Of a stretch of 64,000 nt of DNA, positions 7,401-17,328 are shown piece after piece. Made by a program: the position numbers and the translations under genes. Each line of letters opens with the position of its first letter. Position 1 is the first letter of the stretch. Source of the stretch: Blastocystis hominis (taxonomy: Eukaryota; Sar; Bigyra; Opalinata; Blastocystidae). The notes beneath the pieces were generated by a model. That model was not told the origin of the DNA. It saw only the letters and a program-made list of their open reading frames with translations, and made no database searches. Where the stretch lies: NCBI RefSeq assembly GCF_000151665.1, contig NW_013171860.1, forward strand, positions 179,939 to 243,938, given 5' to 3'.

Positions 7401-8872
7401 TCACACAGATCGTGAAAAGGCATGCCAAGGTTGACATTGACAGCACCGCCAACAACGGAGAGCAATCATCCATCTACTACCTGGACGCCAACAACCTGTA
7501 CGGTGGAGCCATGCATCGAATGATGCCTTATGAGTTGGTGGGTGTACCTGAGCGACGAGAAGTAATGGAAAGGATCAACCGTGATCCGAATGAATGGGTG
7601 CAATCACTCAATACGTTCGGCAAGTATGGATTCTTCATTGAGTGTGATATCGAGGCGCCAGTGGAACTCCATGATAAATTCAATGACTTACCATTCTTCC
7701 CCGTACAGAAGGCGGGCATGTACTCCGATGGAATCAAGAAGTACGCAGAGAAGAACGACATTGTGGAGAAAGTGAAAGAGGTGAATACACCGAAACTCAT
7801 TTGTGATCTTGTACCTCGACGCAAATATCTCGTGCACTACTCTCTGCTGCAATTGGGTCTTCAACAGGGTTATCACGTCACTCACATCCACCGCATCATC
7901 CGTTTCAAGCAGGCACCATTTATCTTCGAGTACGTGAACATGCTGAGTGAGAAACGAGCGAAGTCCAAGACTACTGTGGAGAAGAACCTGTATAAGCTGT
8001 TGGCAAACTCGACCTATGGCAAATTCGTGGAGACTGGGTTGAAACGAATGAAGGTGAAGTTCGCTAGCACGTGGAATGAACGTGAGGCTATCATCCAGAA
8101 GCACGGATACGACATGATTGCTGGAACCACCATGTATTCCGAGAATCTGATCGGCATCAAGCTGAACACACCGGTGCGCAAGGTGGAGAAGCCGTTCTTC
8201 ATCGGGTTTGCCATTCTCGACATGTCGAAGCACATCATCTACGATTTCTACTACAATGTGCTCAAGACGACATTCAACAGTGTGGAGTTGTTGGGACAGG
8301 ACACGGATTCGCTCATCGTGCAACTGCACGATCGCGCTAACATCGTTCACAAGATGTGTGACATGTACAAGTCGTTTGACTTCTCTGAGTTGGATAACAC
8401 GAGCTACTTCTACGGAGAACTCGTAAAATACTACGAGCATGAAGTGGACAAGAGAAAGTTCCCTTCATTGGAATCATTCCTCAACTTCAACAAGAAGTTG
8501 CCTGGTCCTATCTTCAAGGACGAGCACAACGGACATCGCATCACGGAGTTCGTGGGACTTAGACCGAAGATGTACTGCTTGGTTGATGAGAAGCATGTAG
8601 TGCACAATGCAGCAAAGGGAGTTCCTCGCAACGTGGTAATCGATGGTGAGAGGATGAGCGTGAAGAACATCGAGCTGTACAAGCGTGTCCTTGAGGCCGA
8701 GAAGAAGGAAGATGCAGTGATCGAAGGCAGCTTCAAGCGTATCAACAACCAGGCCTTCAACATCAGCACGAAAGAACAAACCAAGACACTCATGACTTGC
8801 ACGGATAACAAACGTTGGATCTTGGACGACAATGTGCATACACTGGCATTCGGGCATTATAGGCTGAAGTAA
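4445..8872 (+). CDS. protein-primed-type DNA polymerase B
   Basis: 1475-aa family B polymerase, expected to replicate the linear element from a protein primer. The N-terminus has two adaptor-like modules (INPETGKQIKIGG near residue 10, KHVYVGSKAWNDL near 80). Residues about 300-490 resemble the OTU-like region common in Polinton polymerases (DDNRCLQRC to KHFLYIKDL). A C2H2 finger follows (CRFCDDFFGSRKDVHAHEVQVH, near 500). Exonuclease motifs: YADFES (near 560), HNGSHYDFTFIMK (near 710) and YNVLDVTLMADAF. Polymerase motifs: A, DANNLYGGAMHRM (near 1018); B, KNLYKLLANSTYGKF (near 1180); C, GQDTDSLIV (near 1285). The frame is uninterrupted and intronless. A second C-terminal copy lies downstream and an old one in element C. 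Confidence 0.92.
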   Translation: MDSQREGYTINPETGKQIKIGGPTWKRLAATYYRVGDTFTDQTMPDTRAYVSNKIFGKKLATPKAQATRRKRVANPAIEGKHVYVGSKAWNDLFNQYEWDGHKFGEKRQRHLPAYLNTVEKRREMRRNKAFERFDRKVSQGRLSDVIDSTLGYALTYYHTVQGDMYKEWVKEKRTKKDFRLNNDFDNRLWVRLPGEKSDEEVEPINLIFDETNEFNEVLKKFILNGMREYNQCFITIMAYNLMLTHDGDPKILNLTDDRLGHLRIVRRDRIDEWIEEYLKWYRNAVEEQKTEGSGFAYHGWIGFHVEMFPLRTFVGYKQHTPYVIGRTALNPDFDDNRCLQRCLILASEGGHKIVANCKIGDATVYNKWWKHPEKNKVFGVTIHEVEEAMGIRDNTPFNASEEKFAALEALLKVSLNVFEVTLLPGYIDKSKEQFDLFTCDVVYKGKEKSRSPLSLCILNDLNLPEGTPKHFLYIKDLNDFKHRVTRRSDAKNCHTSRNAKCRFCDDFFGSRKDVHAHEVQVHRELVDESEQYDLSTNETRLRFTNQRYEMPAPVVVYADFESAIDDKNKHKPIMLSCLAVSRIPAIDSQLRIFHAPHESEEDLRPFMEYLTQLHESVKRYLFDELPLENSPSIERDFRATTVCPFCHVKLENDKVRHHAHVAGDYTTGNGDVRHFEAGQYICTCCTKCNLQLSFNKKNYRLPVYFHNGSHYDFTFIMKLIAAHSTSSDSLEVIPTTEDKEMQIEYNGIQFKDSLKLISSPLRSIVAQTLGGNLDLYVHTKQQLRKYCESRDKQWDDEYIDLLTRKEPMFYSLIKSYESLNNTVIPSRKQCIDDMKGEMMPQDEYDHMVKLWKTFDIKTWGEYYELYNVLDVTLMADAFEHFRVTTLKAFGVDPMHYITAPQMAYSLFLKVTMEGDHSESSLMTLARKWDQYIMRINANEGLEEKQLVKVFLNRMGEFYESKGIRLMETNEIDDFMRLLKNLRGGITQIVKRHAKVDIDSTANNGEQSSIYYLDANNLYGGAMHRMMPYELVGVPERREVMERINRDPNEWVQSLNTFGKYGFFIECDIEAPVELHDKFNDLPFFPVQKAGMYSDGIKKYAEKNDIVEKVKEVNTPKLICDLVPRRKYLVHYSLLQLGLQQGYHVTHIHRIIRFKQAPFIFEYVNMLSEKRAKSKTTVEKNLYKLLANSTYGKFVETGLKRMKVKFASTWNEREAIIQKHGYDMIAGTTMYSENLIGIKLNTPVRKVEKPFFIGFAILDMSKHIIYDFYYNVLKTTFNSVELLGQDTDSLIVQLHDRANIVHKMCDMYKSFDFSELDNTSYFYGELVKYYEHEVDKRKFPSLESFLNFNKKLPGPIFKDEHNGHRITEFVGLRPKMYCLVDEKHVVHNAAKGVPRNVVIDGERMSVKNIELYKRVLEAEKKEDAVIEGSFKRINNQAFNISTKEQTKTLMTCTDNKRWILDDNVHTLAFGHYRLK

Positions 8873-8884
8873 AGGAAGCAATTA

Positions 8885-9124
8885 TTCACTTTGGACATCC
8901 ATGGTATCCATGGCCTACAATGGAAGTCAGGTTAACATTGCAGGAATTGGCCGAAATTGGCAGCCATGGGTTTCCGCGCGTTTCTTGTTATGGGTATCGA
9001 GGTGAGCAGGTAGACAATGGCAGAAAATGGCAGGAAATGGTCGAAAAATGGTCGAAAATTGATTTCCGCGGTTATTTGGTAGGAAATGGATTTTCGCGCG
9101 TTTTACGCCATTTCCCTACTACTG
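8885..9124. repeat. right terminal repeat of element A1
   Basis: Noncoding tail after the polymerase: a TTCACTTTGG box, then short reiterated phrases such as TTTCCGCGCGTTT and GGCAGAAAATGG. The last part, read on the reverse strand, is CAGTAGTAGGGAAATG then CGCGCGAAAA, which matches the left edge of element B (34,830-34,860) in the opposite orientation. It is therefore an inverted terminal repeat. A diverged version follows the second polymerase copy at 10,500-10,857. Confidence 0.7.
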
Positions 9125-9131
9125 AGGAGCC

Positions 9132-10499
9132 ATGCATCGAATGATGCCTTATGAGTTGGTGGGTGTACCTGAGCGACGAGAAGTGATGGAGAAGATCAAT
9201 CGTGACCCGAATGGGTGGGTGCAATCATTCAAGACGTTCGGCAAGTATGGGTTCATCATCGAGTGTGACATCGAGGCACCAGTGGAGCTGCACGACAAGT
9301 TCAATGACTTACCATTCTTCCCCGTACAGAAGGCAGGTATGTACTCCGATGGAATCAAGAAGTATGCTGAGAAGAACGACATTATGGACAAAGTGAAAGA
9401 GGTGAATACACCGAAGCTCATCTGCGATCTTGTACCTCGTCTTAAATATCTCGTGCATTACTCACTGTTGCAACTGGGCATTCAACAGGGATATCGTGTC
9501 ACACACATTCACCACATCATTCGATTCAAGCAGGCACCGTTCATCTTCGAGTACGTGAACATGTTGAGTGAGAAACGAGCGAAGTCTAAGACCACTGTGG
9601 AGAAGAACCTGTACAAGTTGTTGGCAAACTCGACCTATGGCAAATTCGTGGAGACTGGGTTGAAACGGATGAAAGTAAAGTTCGCTAACACATGGAATGA
9701 ACGTGAAGCCATTATTCAGAAGCATGGATATGACATGATTGCTGGAACTACCATGTATTCCGAGAATCTGATCGGCATTAAGTTGAATACACCGGTACGC
9801 AGGGTGGAGAAACCATTCTTCATCGGGTTTGCCATTCTGGACATGTCCAAGCACATCATCTACGATTTCTACTACAATGTGCTCAAGACGACATTCGATA
9901 ACGTGGAGCTGGTGGGTCAGGACACAGATTCGCTCATCGTAAATTTGAATGATAGTGGCAACATCGTTCACAAGATGTGTGACATGTACAAATCGTTCGA
10001 CTTCTCGGAATTGGATAACACGAGCTACTTCTATGGACAACTCGTGAAGGATTACGAGCATGAAGTGGACAAGAGCAAGTTCCCTTCATTGGACTCGTTC
10101 CTCAACTTCAACAAGAAGTTGCCTGGTCCCATCTTCAAGGACGAACACAACGGACATCGCATCACGGAGTTCGTGGGACTTAGACCGAAGATGTACTGCT
10201 TGGTTGATGAGAAGCATGTGATACACAACGCAGCAAAGGGAGTTCCTCGCAACGTGGTGATCGATGATGAGAGAATGAGCGTGAAGAACATCGATTTGTA
10301 CAAGCGTATCCTCGAGGCTGAGAAGAAGGAAGATGCAGTGATCGAAGGCAGCTTCAAACGCATCAACAACCAGGCCTTCAATATCAGCACGAAGGAACAG
10401 ACCAAGACCCTTATGACGTGCACAGACAACAAACGTTGGATCTTGGACGACAACGTACACACACTTGCGTTTGGACATTACCGACTGAAGAACATGTAA
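9132..10499 (+). CDS. C-terminal part of a second polymerase B copy
   Basis: 455 residues beginning MHRMMPYELVGVPERREVME, nearly identical to the last 455 residues of the full polymerase upstream. It keeps motif B (NSTYGKF) and motif C (VGQDTDSLIV) but lacks the N-terminal, exonuclease and most of the motif A regions. By eye many of the differences are silent, so the copy diverged while its parent was under selection. The first methionine happens to lie at the break and may not be used. A truncated remnant is the simplest reading; an independently translated half-polymerase is not shown. Confidence 0.75.
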   Translation: MHRMMPYELVGVPERREVMEKINRDPNGWVQSFKTFGKYGFIIECDIEAPVELHDKFNDLPFFPVQKAGMYSDGIKKYAEKNDIMDKVKEVNTPKLICDLVPRLKYLVHYSLLQLGIQQGYRVTHIHHIIRFKQAPFIFEYVNMLSEKRAKSKTTVEKNLYKLLANSTYGKFVETGLKRMKVKFANTWNEREAIIQKHGYDMIAGTTMYSENLIGIKLNTPVRRVEKPFFIGFAILDMSKHIIYDFYYNVLKTTFDNVELVGQDTDSLIVNLNDSGNIVHKMCDMYKSFDFSELDNTSYFYGQLVKDYEHEVDKSKFPSLDSFLNFNKKLPGPIFKDEHNGHRITEFVGLRPKMYCLVDEKHVIHNAAKGVPRNVVIDDERMSVKNIDLYKRILEAEKKEDAVIEGSFKRINNQAFNISTKEQTKTLMTCTDNKRWILDDNVHTLAFGHYRLKNM

Positions 10500-10857
10500 A
10501 GACGAGTTGTTTTTTACTATGGACAGCTGGGCAGAAAATGACAGCTATCGGTTTCCGCGCGTTAGCCGTCATGGGCATCGAGGTAGCCAGGTGAAAATGG
10601 TGAAAAAATGGCCTTTTTCAGCCATTATATTCCGCGCTTTTTGCGCCGTGGTATTCGAGGCAGCCAAGGTATGCTAAGGTCATTTTTTCGGCCCTTATTT
10701 CTTATGAAAGCCAAAAAACCAAGTGAACTACAGTGAACATGGTAGATGGGGTTTGAGGGGTGCTTCTGACGACCAGTTTGTAGTTGACATGGCCTGAAGG
10801 GCATATTTGGCCGAAAAAGGTGGCCATTGGTTTCCGCACTTTATATGTCATTTACCT
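10500..10857. repeat. terminal repeat of fragment A2
   Basis: Noncoding tail resembling 8885-9124: TTTACTATGG, GGTTTCCGCGCG, GGGCATCGAGG, TTCCGCGCTTTTTGCGCC, then GTCATTTACCTACCACT at the end. It is more diverged than the A1 repeat. Base composition drops sharply to AT-rich host DNA right after 10,857. Confidence 0.6.
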
Positions 10858-11937
10858 ACCACTATCATGGTCCCAATTAAAATGAAGCGATAAAACTGGC
10901 AGCCACTATTGTCAAATCACTCTTTTTATCAATCCAATTATTTGATAATCTATTTTCATTTTACCCAATATTTCTATTATCTCTGAGCATCACATTATTT
11001 CTCGTAGCATATTCTTTTCCATAGTTCTATTAAAACCTCAGATGAAATCGGAAATTGGTTAGCTTTTACTTATTTTTTACTGCATTTGTTCATTCCCTGG
11101 CTGGGTAAAATATGCAAGTATTTGAAAGCCAATATTACTATATTCGTATAAGCCATATGTCCACATAATTTAGATATGTAACTGTTATTATTGGTTGAAA
11201 TATCTTATTCATTTTCACTTTAAAACGGATCTAAGATCAATATGTACAGTTTGATCTTTTTTCTTCTTTATGCGTTATTATGTTATTTTTTCATTCGAAC
11301 TCCTACCATACTATGATTCTCATTGCTTGATTATGCTTTACTATTTCAACGCTATGCGCCATTCACTACATCTCTCTTTGTCAATACTATGTTATAAAAT
11401 CATCTGATATTGCAATAACTCCAAATCAAACATCTTTTATGTGTTGAGGCGTGCAACGGATAGTTGGATCACGTACATACGATGTTTTTTTTGTATGATC
11501 AAAAAAGATCGAGTATTTCAAGAAAGCTGTATTTAAAGCATTTGAAATAAAGTGGTTAAATCGTCACAATATATCGATATGATTAAAAGTATTTACTCAA
11601 AATCAGGATACGTATTTATATACATAGCGCATATCATAAGATATTAGATATGAAATATCGGCCATTACAAGTGAACTGGGTATTCTCCATGTTCAGGAAG
11701 TGAGAGGAGATTTCAAGGGTTACTTTATATTCAAGTTATGAACGAATACTATTTCAATCATCTATCATAGAAATGTGCCATGAACACCCCTGTAGAAATC
11801 TATATACACAATTCCATACTATTTCACAAGTCAAGTACACTCTTTGTATAATTCAGTTGTTTGTTCAACAAATACAAATACAGATACAATACTTTGGGTT
11901 TCCACTCCTTGATATTACATATTAGCTTTAGATCTCA
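10858..11937. other. AT-rich intergenic DNA
   Basis: About 1.1 kb of AT-rich sequence with no long frame, RNA gene or recognised repeat. It separates the element from the MORN-like gene. Confidence 0.6.
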
Positions 11938-12957
11938 TCATTGTTTCTTCATCAGATTACAGACCATTAACAGGATACAGAATATGCAAATACTCATTAA
12001 TATGACGCAAGTATAAGCCATCCAAATACATTTTTCAACAACAATATCATTTGAAAAGAATACTAATATACAGTATACGAATAAGTCGATAAAAGCTAAT
12101 GAGGTCAACGTTGAGATAACCAGTTTGAATTTACTCGCCTTGTATTCTCGCTTTAATTCATCCTGGCTCTTGTAGTTTTTATCAGCAGCCGATGAAGATG
12201 CTGGAATATACTCATAGTCTGACTTTTTCTTATAGCCTCCTTGGTAGACTTCACGGCCATTCTTATATAATCTCATGGTACTGCCACTGAACTTCTGTAA
12301 AATCTCCACTTCTTCACCATGCTTCCATTTGCTGATATAGCTAATTGCTCCATTCTTATAGAAATAGCATATTCCGTGATTCAGACCATTCTCATCAATC
12401 TGAATTACGGAAACCACATTACGGAAATTATCTTTTTCAACCCAGTGGTTAGTACCATCATATTTTTTACTAATATTTGGTGCTTGACGACCATTCTTGA
12501 ATAATCCATCATAACTTTTCGATCCATCTTTCTGATATTCTACTCCAAAACCATTTCGATAGCCATTCTTCAAAAAGCCAGTGAAAAAGATATTTCCAGT
12601 ATTGTAGTAAAATGTACACTTTCCATCCTCAACTCCACGTTGATAGGTGAAAATTCCAATTATTCTACCATCAGTATTGTATATTTTCGCTTCGCCATCA
12701 AGCATACCGTTCTTCTGGTGAGTTTGTATAGTATAGCCAGAATGTGGACTTCCAATATGGCAAACAACCGTTTTATTAGAGGTATCCACAGAAACGATAG
12801 GAAATTCAAAAGTAACCGAGTTCTCCCACATTTTGGTGTTATCGTCGTTTTCATCAACGACAACTTCAACCTGGCTCAGAGAGTTCGTGGAAACTACAAT
12901 CGTATTCGTAGGTACAGTTTTCGTAGAAAGCTCTTTCACGGAGACACGTCCTGACAT
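11938..12957 (-). CDS. MORN-like repeat protein with C-terminal membrane anchor
   Basis: 339 aa in a single exon. Residues about 60-240 hold MORN-like units with the Y.N.G.....F..G...G pattern (for example YNTDGRIIGIFTYQRGVEDG, FFTGFLKNGYRNGFGVEYQK, SYDGLFKNGRQ). Two hydrophobic helices close the protein (about 277-300, TLTSLAFIDLFVYCILVFF; and about 310-335, CVILMSICIFCILLMVC), so it should be a C-terminally anchored membrane protein with the repeats on one side. MORN units often bind lipids or act as scaffolds; the role here is unknown. No intron is seen, unlike most neighbours. The MORN/LRR gene at 44,047 has a related but soluble MORN-like N-terminus. A hydrophobic ORF at 33,738-34,049 may be a decayed relative of the anchor. 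Confidence 0.75.
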   Translation of the reverse strand: MSGRVSVKELSTKTVPTNTIVVSTNSLSQVEVVVDENDDNTKMWENSVTFEFPIVSVDTSNKTVVCHIGSPHSGYTIQTHQKNGMLDGEAKIYNTDGRIIGIFTYQRGVEDGKCTFYYNTGNIFFTGFLKNGYRNGFGVEYQKDGSKSYDGLFKNGRQAPNISKKYDGTNHWVEKDNFRNVVSVIQIDENGLNHGICYFYKNGAISYISKWKHGEEVEILQKFSGSTMRLYKNGREVYQGGYKKKSDYEYIPASSSAADKNYKSQDELKREYKASKFKLVISTLTSLAFIDLFVYCILVFFSNDIVVEKCIWMAYTCVILMSICIFCILLMVCNLMKKQ

Positions 12958-13503
12958 TCTTCACAAATTATCAGAAATAATTGTGATAGATAAAGAAAAA
13001 CGTATCTCTGCAATTTGCTAAAATCGATTGAACAATTGGAATTGCGAATAATCCCTTCATTTTTGCTTTAAAGCAAGAGTTAACTTTAGATTCTGTGAAA
13101 TCATACTATTACTATTGTTATTATTATTATTATTATTATTATCATTGGAAGACATATTCTTTTCAATCAATATCATTCCACTATCTATTAAGTGTCATTG
13201 GGTGTGAGCATTTCTTTTTACCCTCTTTGCATTTTACTCGAATTGTACATCGTCTTTATAAGAATATCTGGTAGAATAAGTAAGTATTGTTAGACTTTTC
13301 TATTTTACACACTATTTTTCTTATAATATAGCCTTTTCTCATTACAAGTTTGTATAGCATCGAATGTACGTTGTCGATACTCCATTTCAAAGTGCCTTCT
13401 TCCTTACTCACTCAAAAACAAAACAATCTCTCTATGTCTTGTAGCAATTCGCTTCTTCATTTTATTCGTTCAACACATCCACTCAAAGCAATCCCTTCTT
13501 CCA
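12958..13503. other. AT-rich intergenic DNA with ATT microsatellite
   Basis: Upstream side of the MORN-like gene and downstream side of NFS1. It holds an (ATT)n run at about 13,119-13,141; nothing else is recognised. Confidence 0.6.
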
Positions 13504-13511
13504 AACAAACA
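13504..13511 (-). terminator. 3'-end signal TGTTTGTT of NFS1
   Basis: Reverse-strand TGTTTGTT, four bases after the first T of the NFS1 stop codon. If cleavage follows that T, poly(A) would give TAA at the same place as the encoded TGA. Confidence 0.7.
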
Positions 13512-13513
13512 AG

Positions 13514-15044
13514 TCAATGAGAACTCCACTTAATCGTACTCAGGTCAATTCCCTGCTGCTTCATCTCCCACAGCGGGCTAATTTCTCGCAGCCGCTTCAC
13601 CTGCGCGATAATGATATCAGCCGCCTTCTCCATCTCCCACTCCTTGGTAAACCGCGAGATTCCGAACCGAATCGACGTGTGCGCGAGTTCATCCGGCACG
13701 CCCAGCGCCCTCATCACATACGACGGCTCCAACGACGCGCTCGTGCACGCCGACCCCGTGGACACCGCGATATTCGGCATGGCCATAATCAGCGACTCGC
13801 CCTCCACGCACGAGAACGACAAATTCACGTTGCCCGGCCACCGATGCTCGCGATCCCCGTTCAGCGTCACATCCGGAAGCTACGCCTCGCTCCGTCCCTT
13901 CAGCCCCACTTCGCGCTGGATCCGATCGATGAACCCGTCCGCCATGCGCTTGATCCGCTTCAGATCGCCCTCCATTTCCTCCTTGCACAGCTCCGCCGCC
14001 TTGCCCAGGCCCTACATCGCACACCGAACGCGCTCCTACCACCACCAGCGGCGTGGGCAGCGTGCCCGAGCGATAGCCGCGCTCCTGCCCGCCGCCGGAC
14101 ATCAGCGGCTCGAGGCGGACGCGCGGCTTGCGGCGGATGTAGAGCGCGCCGACGCCCTTGGGACCGTAGCACTTGTGTCCCGAGATGGACATCAGGTCGA
14201 TGTTCATCGCGTCCACGTCCAGGGGCAGCTGGGGAAAAGGGGAAACGGGGAACCCACCTTGCCGAACATCTGGGCGCAGTCGGTGTGGAAGTGGACACCG
14301 TGCTTGCGGCAGATGGCGCCGATCTCTTTCAGCGGCTGGACCACGCCGATCTCGTTGTTGACGCCCATGACGGAAACGAGGCTGGTCTTGTCCGTGATCG
14401 CGTTCTCCAGGTCGTCCAGGTTGATGAGACCGTTCTTCTGAACAGGGAGATAGGTCACGTCGAAGCCGCGCTCAGAGAGCCAACGGCAGCTGTCTAAAAC
14501 GCACTTGTGCTCCTAGGGCTCGAGGGAAAAAAGCTGACCAACCGTTTGGGTCGTGATGATGTGGTTTTTCTTTCCTTTGTAGAACTGGGCGACTCCCTTC
14601 ACTGCGATGTTGTTGCACTCCGTGGCGCCCGAAGTGAAAATGATCTCTTTCGCAGAAGCTCCGATCAGCTGAGCAACTTGCTCTCGTGCCTTTTCCACGG
14701 CCTGAGCAGCGCTCCATCCGAAAATGTGTGTTCTAGAGTGGGGATTACCATAATCCTCAGTAAAGTAAGGGAGCATCGTTTGAAGCACTCTGGGGTCCAT
14801 TCGGGACGTTGCCTGATTATGAGGGAGCAAATCTAGCAAATACGCCTGCATCCAAGTAAATGACATCTCTCAAGTCAATATCGCGATTTATCAATCGCTC
14901 ATTGAAGTTATCCAGAGTACTAAAATGTGCTATACGTAATCAGAGCGAATGGTAATGCATACCAATAAGAGGTCTGGAAGCAGCTCTCTGAGCCATTGCT
15001 GCCACCGGAATCTGGGCTACTTTTCCCACGAATCGAGTCAACAT
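13514..15044 (-). CDS. NFS1: cysteine desulfurase, mitochondrial type
   Basis: Seven exons; introns of 33, 31, 30, 29, 28 and 30 nt leave 449 codons plus stop. The enzyme takes sulfur from cysteine for iron-sulfur cluster assembly. The N-terminus ([20 protein letters not shown]) is basic and hydroxylated like a mitochondrial presequence, suiting the mitochondrion-related organelle. Family signs: [33 protein letters not shown], the pyridoxal-phosphate lysine in [13 protein letters not shown], the mobile-loop catalytic cysteine in [16 protein letters not shown], and the C-terminal LSTIKWSSH that matches the usual IQWTQH end. The stop codon is encoded but coincides with the predicted cleavage site. 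SDHB, a cluster-bearing client, lies in the same window. Confidence 0.93.
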
Positions 15045-15895
15045 GAATAAGAAAAAATGAGATTTTCTTTTCTTTTCTCTGTTTCTTCTCCGCAAGGATT
15101 ACTCATATTGGGTTGTTGGTTGTGAAAGATGTATTGTAGTGTGGATAGAAGTCATATTTTACAGGTTGGAACATGGGTATTTTCTTCTTGATCATCACCT
15201 CGAAGTGTCAAAAATGTGTCGTATTTTTGGAATTGTAGAATAATGAGAATCGATCATTTGGAATAAGTTTTGGGTGATTTTGTGGTATTGTGGGTACTGT
15301 ATTTAGGAATCAAGGATCGAAAGAAAGAAGTATTGCTTGGAGTGTAGATTAGTGTCTCGATAGGGAATAGTGTATCGTGTTACCTAGTTTTTTAGAACTG
15401 CCTTCTAGACACGTTTTTTTTACCAAATGATGCGAAAAGAAGCAGTGAGTATGTTTTTTGGTGATTACTCAAATCTCCATACGAATGGGATAAAAATGGT
15501 TTGGAATCAAGAAATAAAAATATTTGTATTTATATATATATATATATATTTTTTTTTTCCTATCTCCTTTCCATTCTTTAGAACCCTTCAATATGTTACT
15601 ATTTATCGAAGCTATTCAACTAGTATACAAATATAAACGCAAACATTACGAACGAGGAACCACATCCCATTCACCAGGTCTACGAAGTATTACTCCCTAC
15701 ATTTCCTTTCTATCTCTTTTCCCGTCATTGTCATTCTGATAATGACGGCAAGATTCGACGACGATCAATCAACTCTCTATTTTCCATTTTCGAACTTCAC
15801 TACAGTAAAAACGTCAATACCCGCGACAGCCTCTCCACTTTCTTCACAATGTAAACAAAATTGTCACTTTTTGTTTATTCAAATCTCCATTTCTC
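15045..15895. other. intergenic region between NFS1 and ESS2 starts
   Basis: Divergent promoter region of about 850 bp, T-rich, with a (TA)n run and T-tract near 15,533-15,560. Long frames here are low-complexity and not believed to be genes. Confidence 0.5.
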
Positions 15896-17302
15896 ATGAG
15901 CGAAAAGGGGGGCAGTGCGGTGAAGCATAAGCAAGAGCAAACACCGACACCTTTGAGAAAAATGGAAGATCCCACTCTTTGGCATGTAATGCCTTCAAGA
16001 TCAACTCGGAAAGAGAGTAAAGATCGAATGAAACCTCCACCTCCAAAAAGAAAGAAAATTGTGTTAGAAGAAGAGGAATATTTGAATGCGTTGGGAAGGG
16101 TGATAGAGCGCGATTATTATCCAGATTTGGATAAATACAGAACGTATTCTGAAGTAAGCCCTTTGTTGTTAACTTTTCCATAGTATCTTAAAGCATTAGA
16201 GACGAAAGACTATGACCGTGCTGAAAAACTACGATACCATCTCCGAATCATTCAAAATGCCGAAACTCCTGGGAAAACGCCAATGGTTACGCCCGCTCCT
16301 AAAGGAATGACTCCCAAAGTTGAAAACGACGAATACCAAAGTGAAAGCACCGATAGTTCTTCTTTTGTTCTGCATGATGTCAACAATACGGAGATCTCGC
16401 TTCCAGCAAACATTACCCTGAACAAGCTCGCAAGCATGGTAACCAGCGAGGACAACCAGAACTTCCAGGACAAGCAGGAGATCGAAAACAAGAAGATGCG
16501 AGAGAAACTGTGGTGGCTTTTCGATGGTGAGGACCCAGAAAGGCAGCGAAGACTTCTTCTTCTCTGCTCTGAAGAGGAACGAAAGCTCTTAGCAGATGAA
16601 GCCGTGCGTGCATCCTGGCCTCATCGATCCCAAAACGCACTCATGTTTGAGCCCAAAATCGAAGACTCGCTCACCACTTATGGCGTTCCCTTGCTCACAG
16701 ATTCCGACGTGGCACCTCGTAAACTCCAAATTGTTCCAAAAAACACACGAATCCACTCTTCTCTGATCGAATTCTCTTCGAATCCTTCCACTGAAAACGA
16801 TTCTTCTTCATCTCTTCCACTTCCTTCTGAGCAAACTCTCATCGCCACACCGGCTCCCGAGCCTGGCGTAGACGTCGATCCCTTAATGACGTGGGGTTCG
16901 ATCGATGGCACGCCGCTCTCGTTGGGATCCGCGGTGATGACGGTCGACGCGCCCATTACCCCACTCCCAAAGATCAATAAACGCGAGCAAATCGCGGAGA
17001 AGCTGTATAAAAAAATGAAGAAAAGAACAGCAGCCTCGACACCGGCGCCTACCAAAGCGGGCGCGATGTCTCCGGCTGCATTAAAGTTGAAACAGAGAAT
17101 GATGGGAGGCGGATCGGGCGTCGATCAGCTGCTGAAGCGATCCTACACGCCCGGAGCGAGAACACCAGCGCAGAGCTCGGGAATGACGCCAGGAATGACG
17201 CCGGGGATGAAGAAGCGAGTAAGCTTTGTGTCAACGCCTTCGCATGCCCGCAGTGATAAGAAAGTGGTGATCAAGAAATCGGTGACGGATGATTTATTGT
17301 AA
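15896..17302 (+). CDS. ESS2: ESS-2/DGCR14-like splicing-associated protein
   Basis: 458 aa from two exons; a 30-nt intron (16,154-16,183) joins RTYSE to YLKALETKDYDRAEKLR. Family features of the Es2/DGCR14 group: EEEYLNALGRVIERDYYPDL (near residue 60), TSEDNQNFQDKQEIENKKMREKLWWLFDGE (about 180-210; helical), WPHRSQNALMFEP, and PKNTRIHSS. Repeated TPG.TP and TPAPTK motifs near the C-terminus resemble the Thr-Pro-rich tails of spliceosome proteins. ESS-2 proteins are nuclear and associate with late spliceosomes, apt in a genome full of tiny introns. The encoded stop lies about 26 bp from the end of the opposite gene, so the two 3' ends nearly touch. Confidence 0.85.
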
Positions 17303-17308
17303 ACGCAT

Positions 17309-17324
17309 TGTTTGAGAACAAACA
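17309..17324. terminator. back-to-back 3'-end signals of convergent genes
   Basis: Reverse-strand TGTTTGTT at 17,324-17,317 serves the VPS9-like gene with spacing T-CTCC-TGTTTGTT. Immediately beside it, a weaker TGTTTGAG on the forward strand (17,309-17,316) could serve ESS2. Confidence 0.6.
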
Positions 17325-17328
17325 GGAG

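Larger units (their letters stand above)
1..9124 (+). mobile_element. Polinton-like element A1, right-hand part
   Basis: Right-hand part of a Polinton/Maverick-type element; the left end lies outside the window. Parts in order: fiber-like protein, 137-aa and 68-aa reverse-strand ORFs, DDE integrase, two reverse-strand ORFs, 2-cysteine-adaptor-like protein, protein-primed-type DNA polymerase B, and a terminal repeat ending near 9124. The combination of integrase and polymerase B with an inverted terminal repeat is the hallmark of Polintons. All visible genes are uninterrupted, intronless and closely packed, so the copy looks whole as far as seen and is probably young. Genome-packaging ATPase, protease and major capsid genes are not in the visible part. 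The terminal sequence AGTAGTAGGGAAATG, read inward from 9124, recurs at the left end of element B. Confidence 0.85.
9125..10857 (+). mobile_element. Polinton-like fragment A2: truncated right end in tandem
   Basis: A second right-hand end abuts the first. It starts inside the polymerase gene at GAGCCATGCATCG, within the motif A region, and runs through the polymerase 3' end and its own terminal repeat, closing near 10,857 with CCTACCACT, a worn form of the A1 end CCCTACTACT. Because each polymerase copy has its own terminal repeat, this is two right ends in series rather than a simple internal gene duplication. The missing left part makes it a broken copy; no internal breaks are visible in the part that remains. 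Confidence 0.7.

Noticed and set aside
9132-10499. Second polymerase copy as a separate functional gene
   Set aside because: It lacks the exonuclease region and most of motif A, starts at a break point and is followed by its own terminal repeat; a truncated element copy explains it better.
13517-14497. Long forward-strand frames rich in Arg and Ala over NFS1
   Set aside because: They mirror the GC-rich reverse-strand NFS1 exons, which carry the recognised motifs and an exact exon model.
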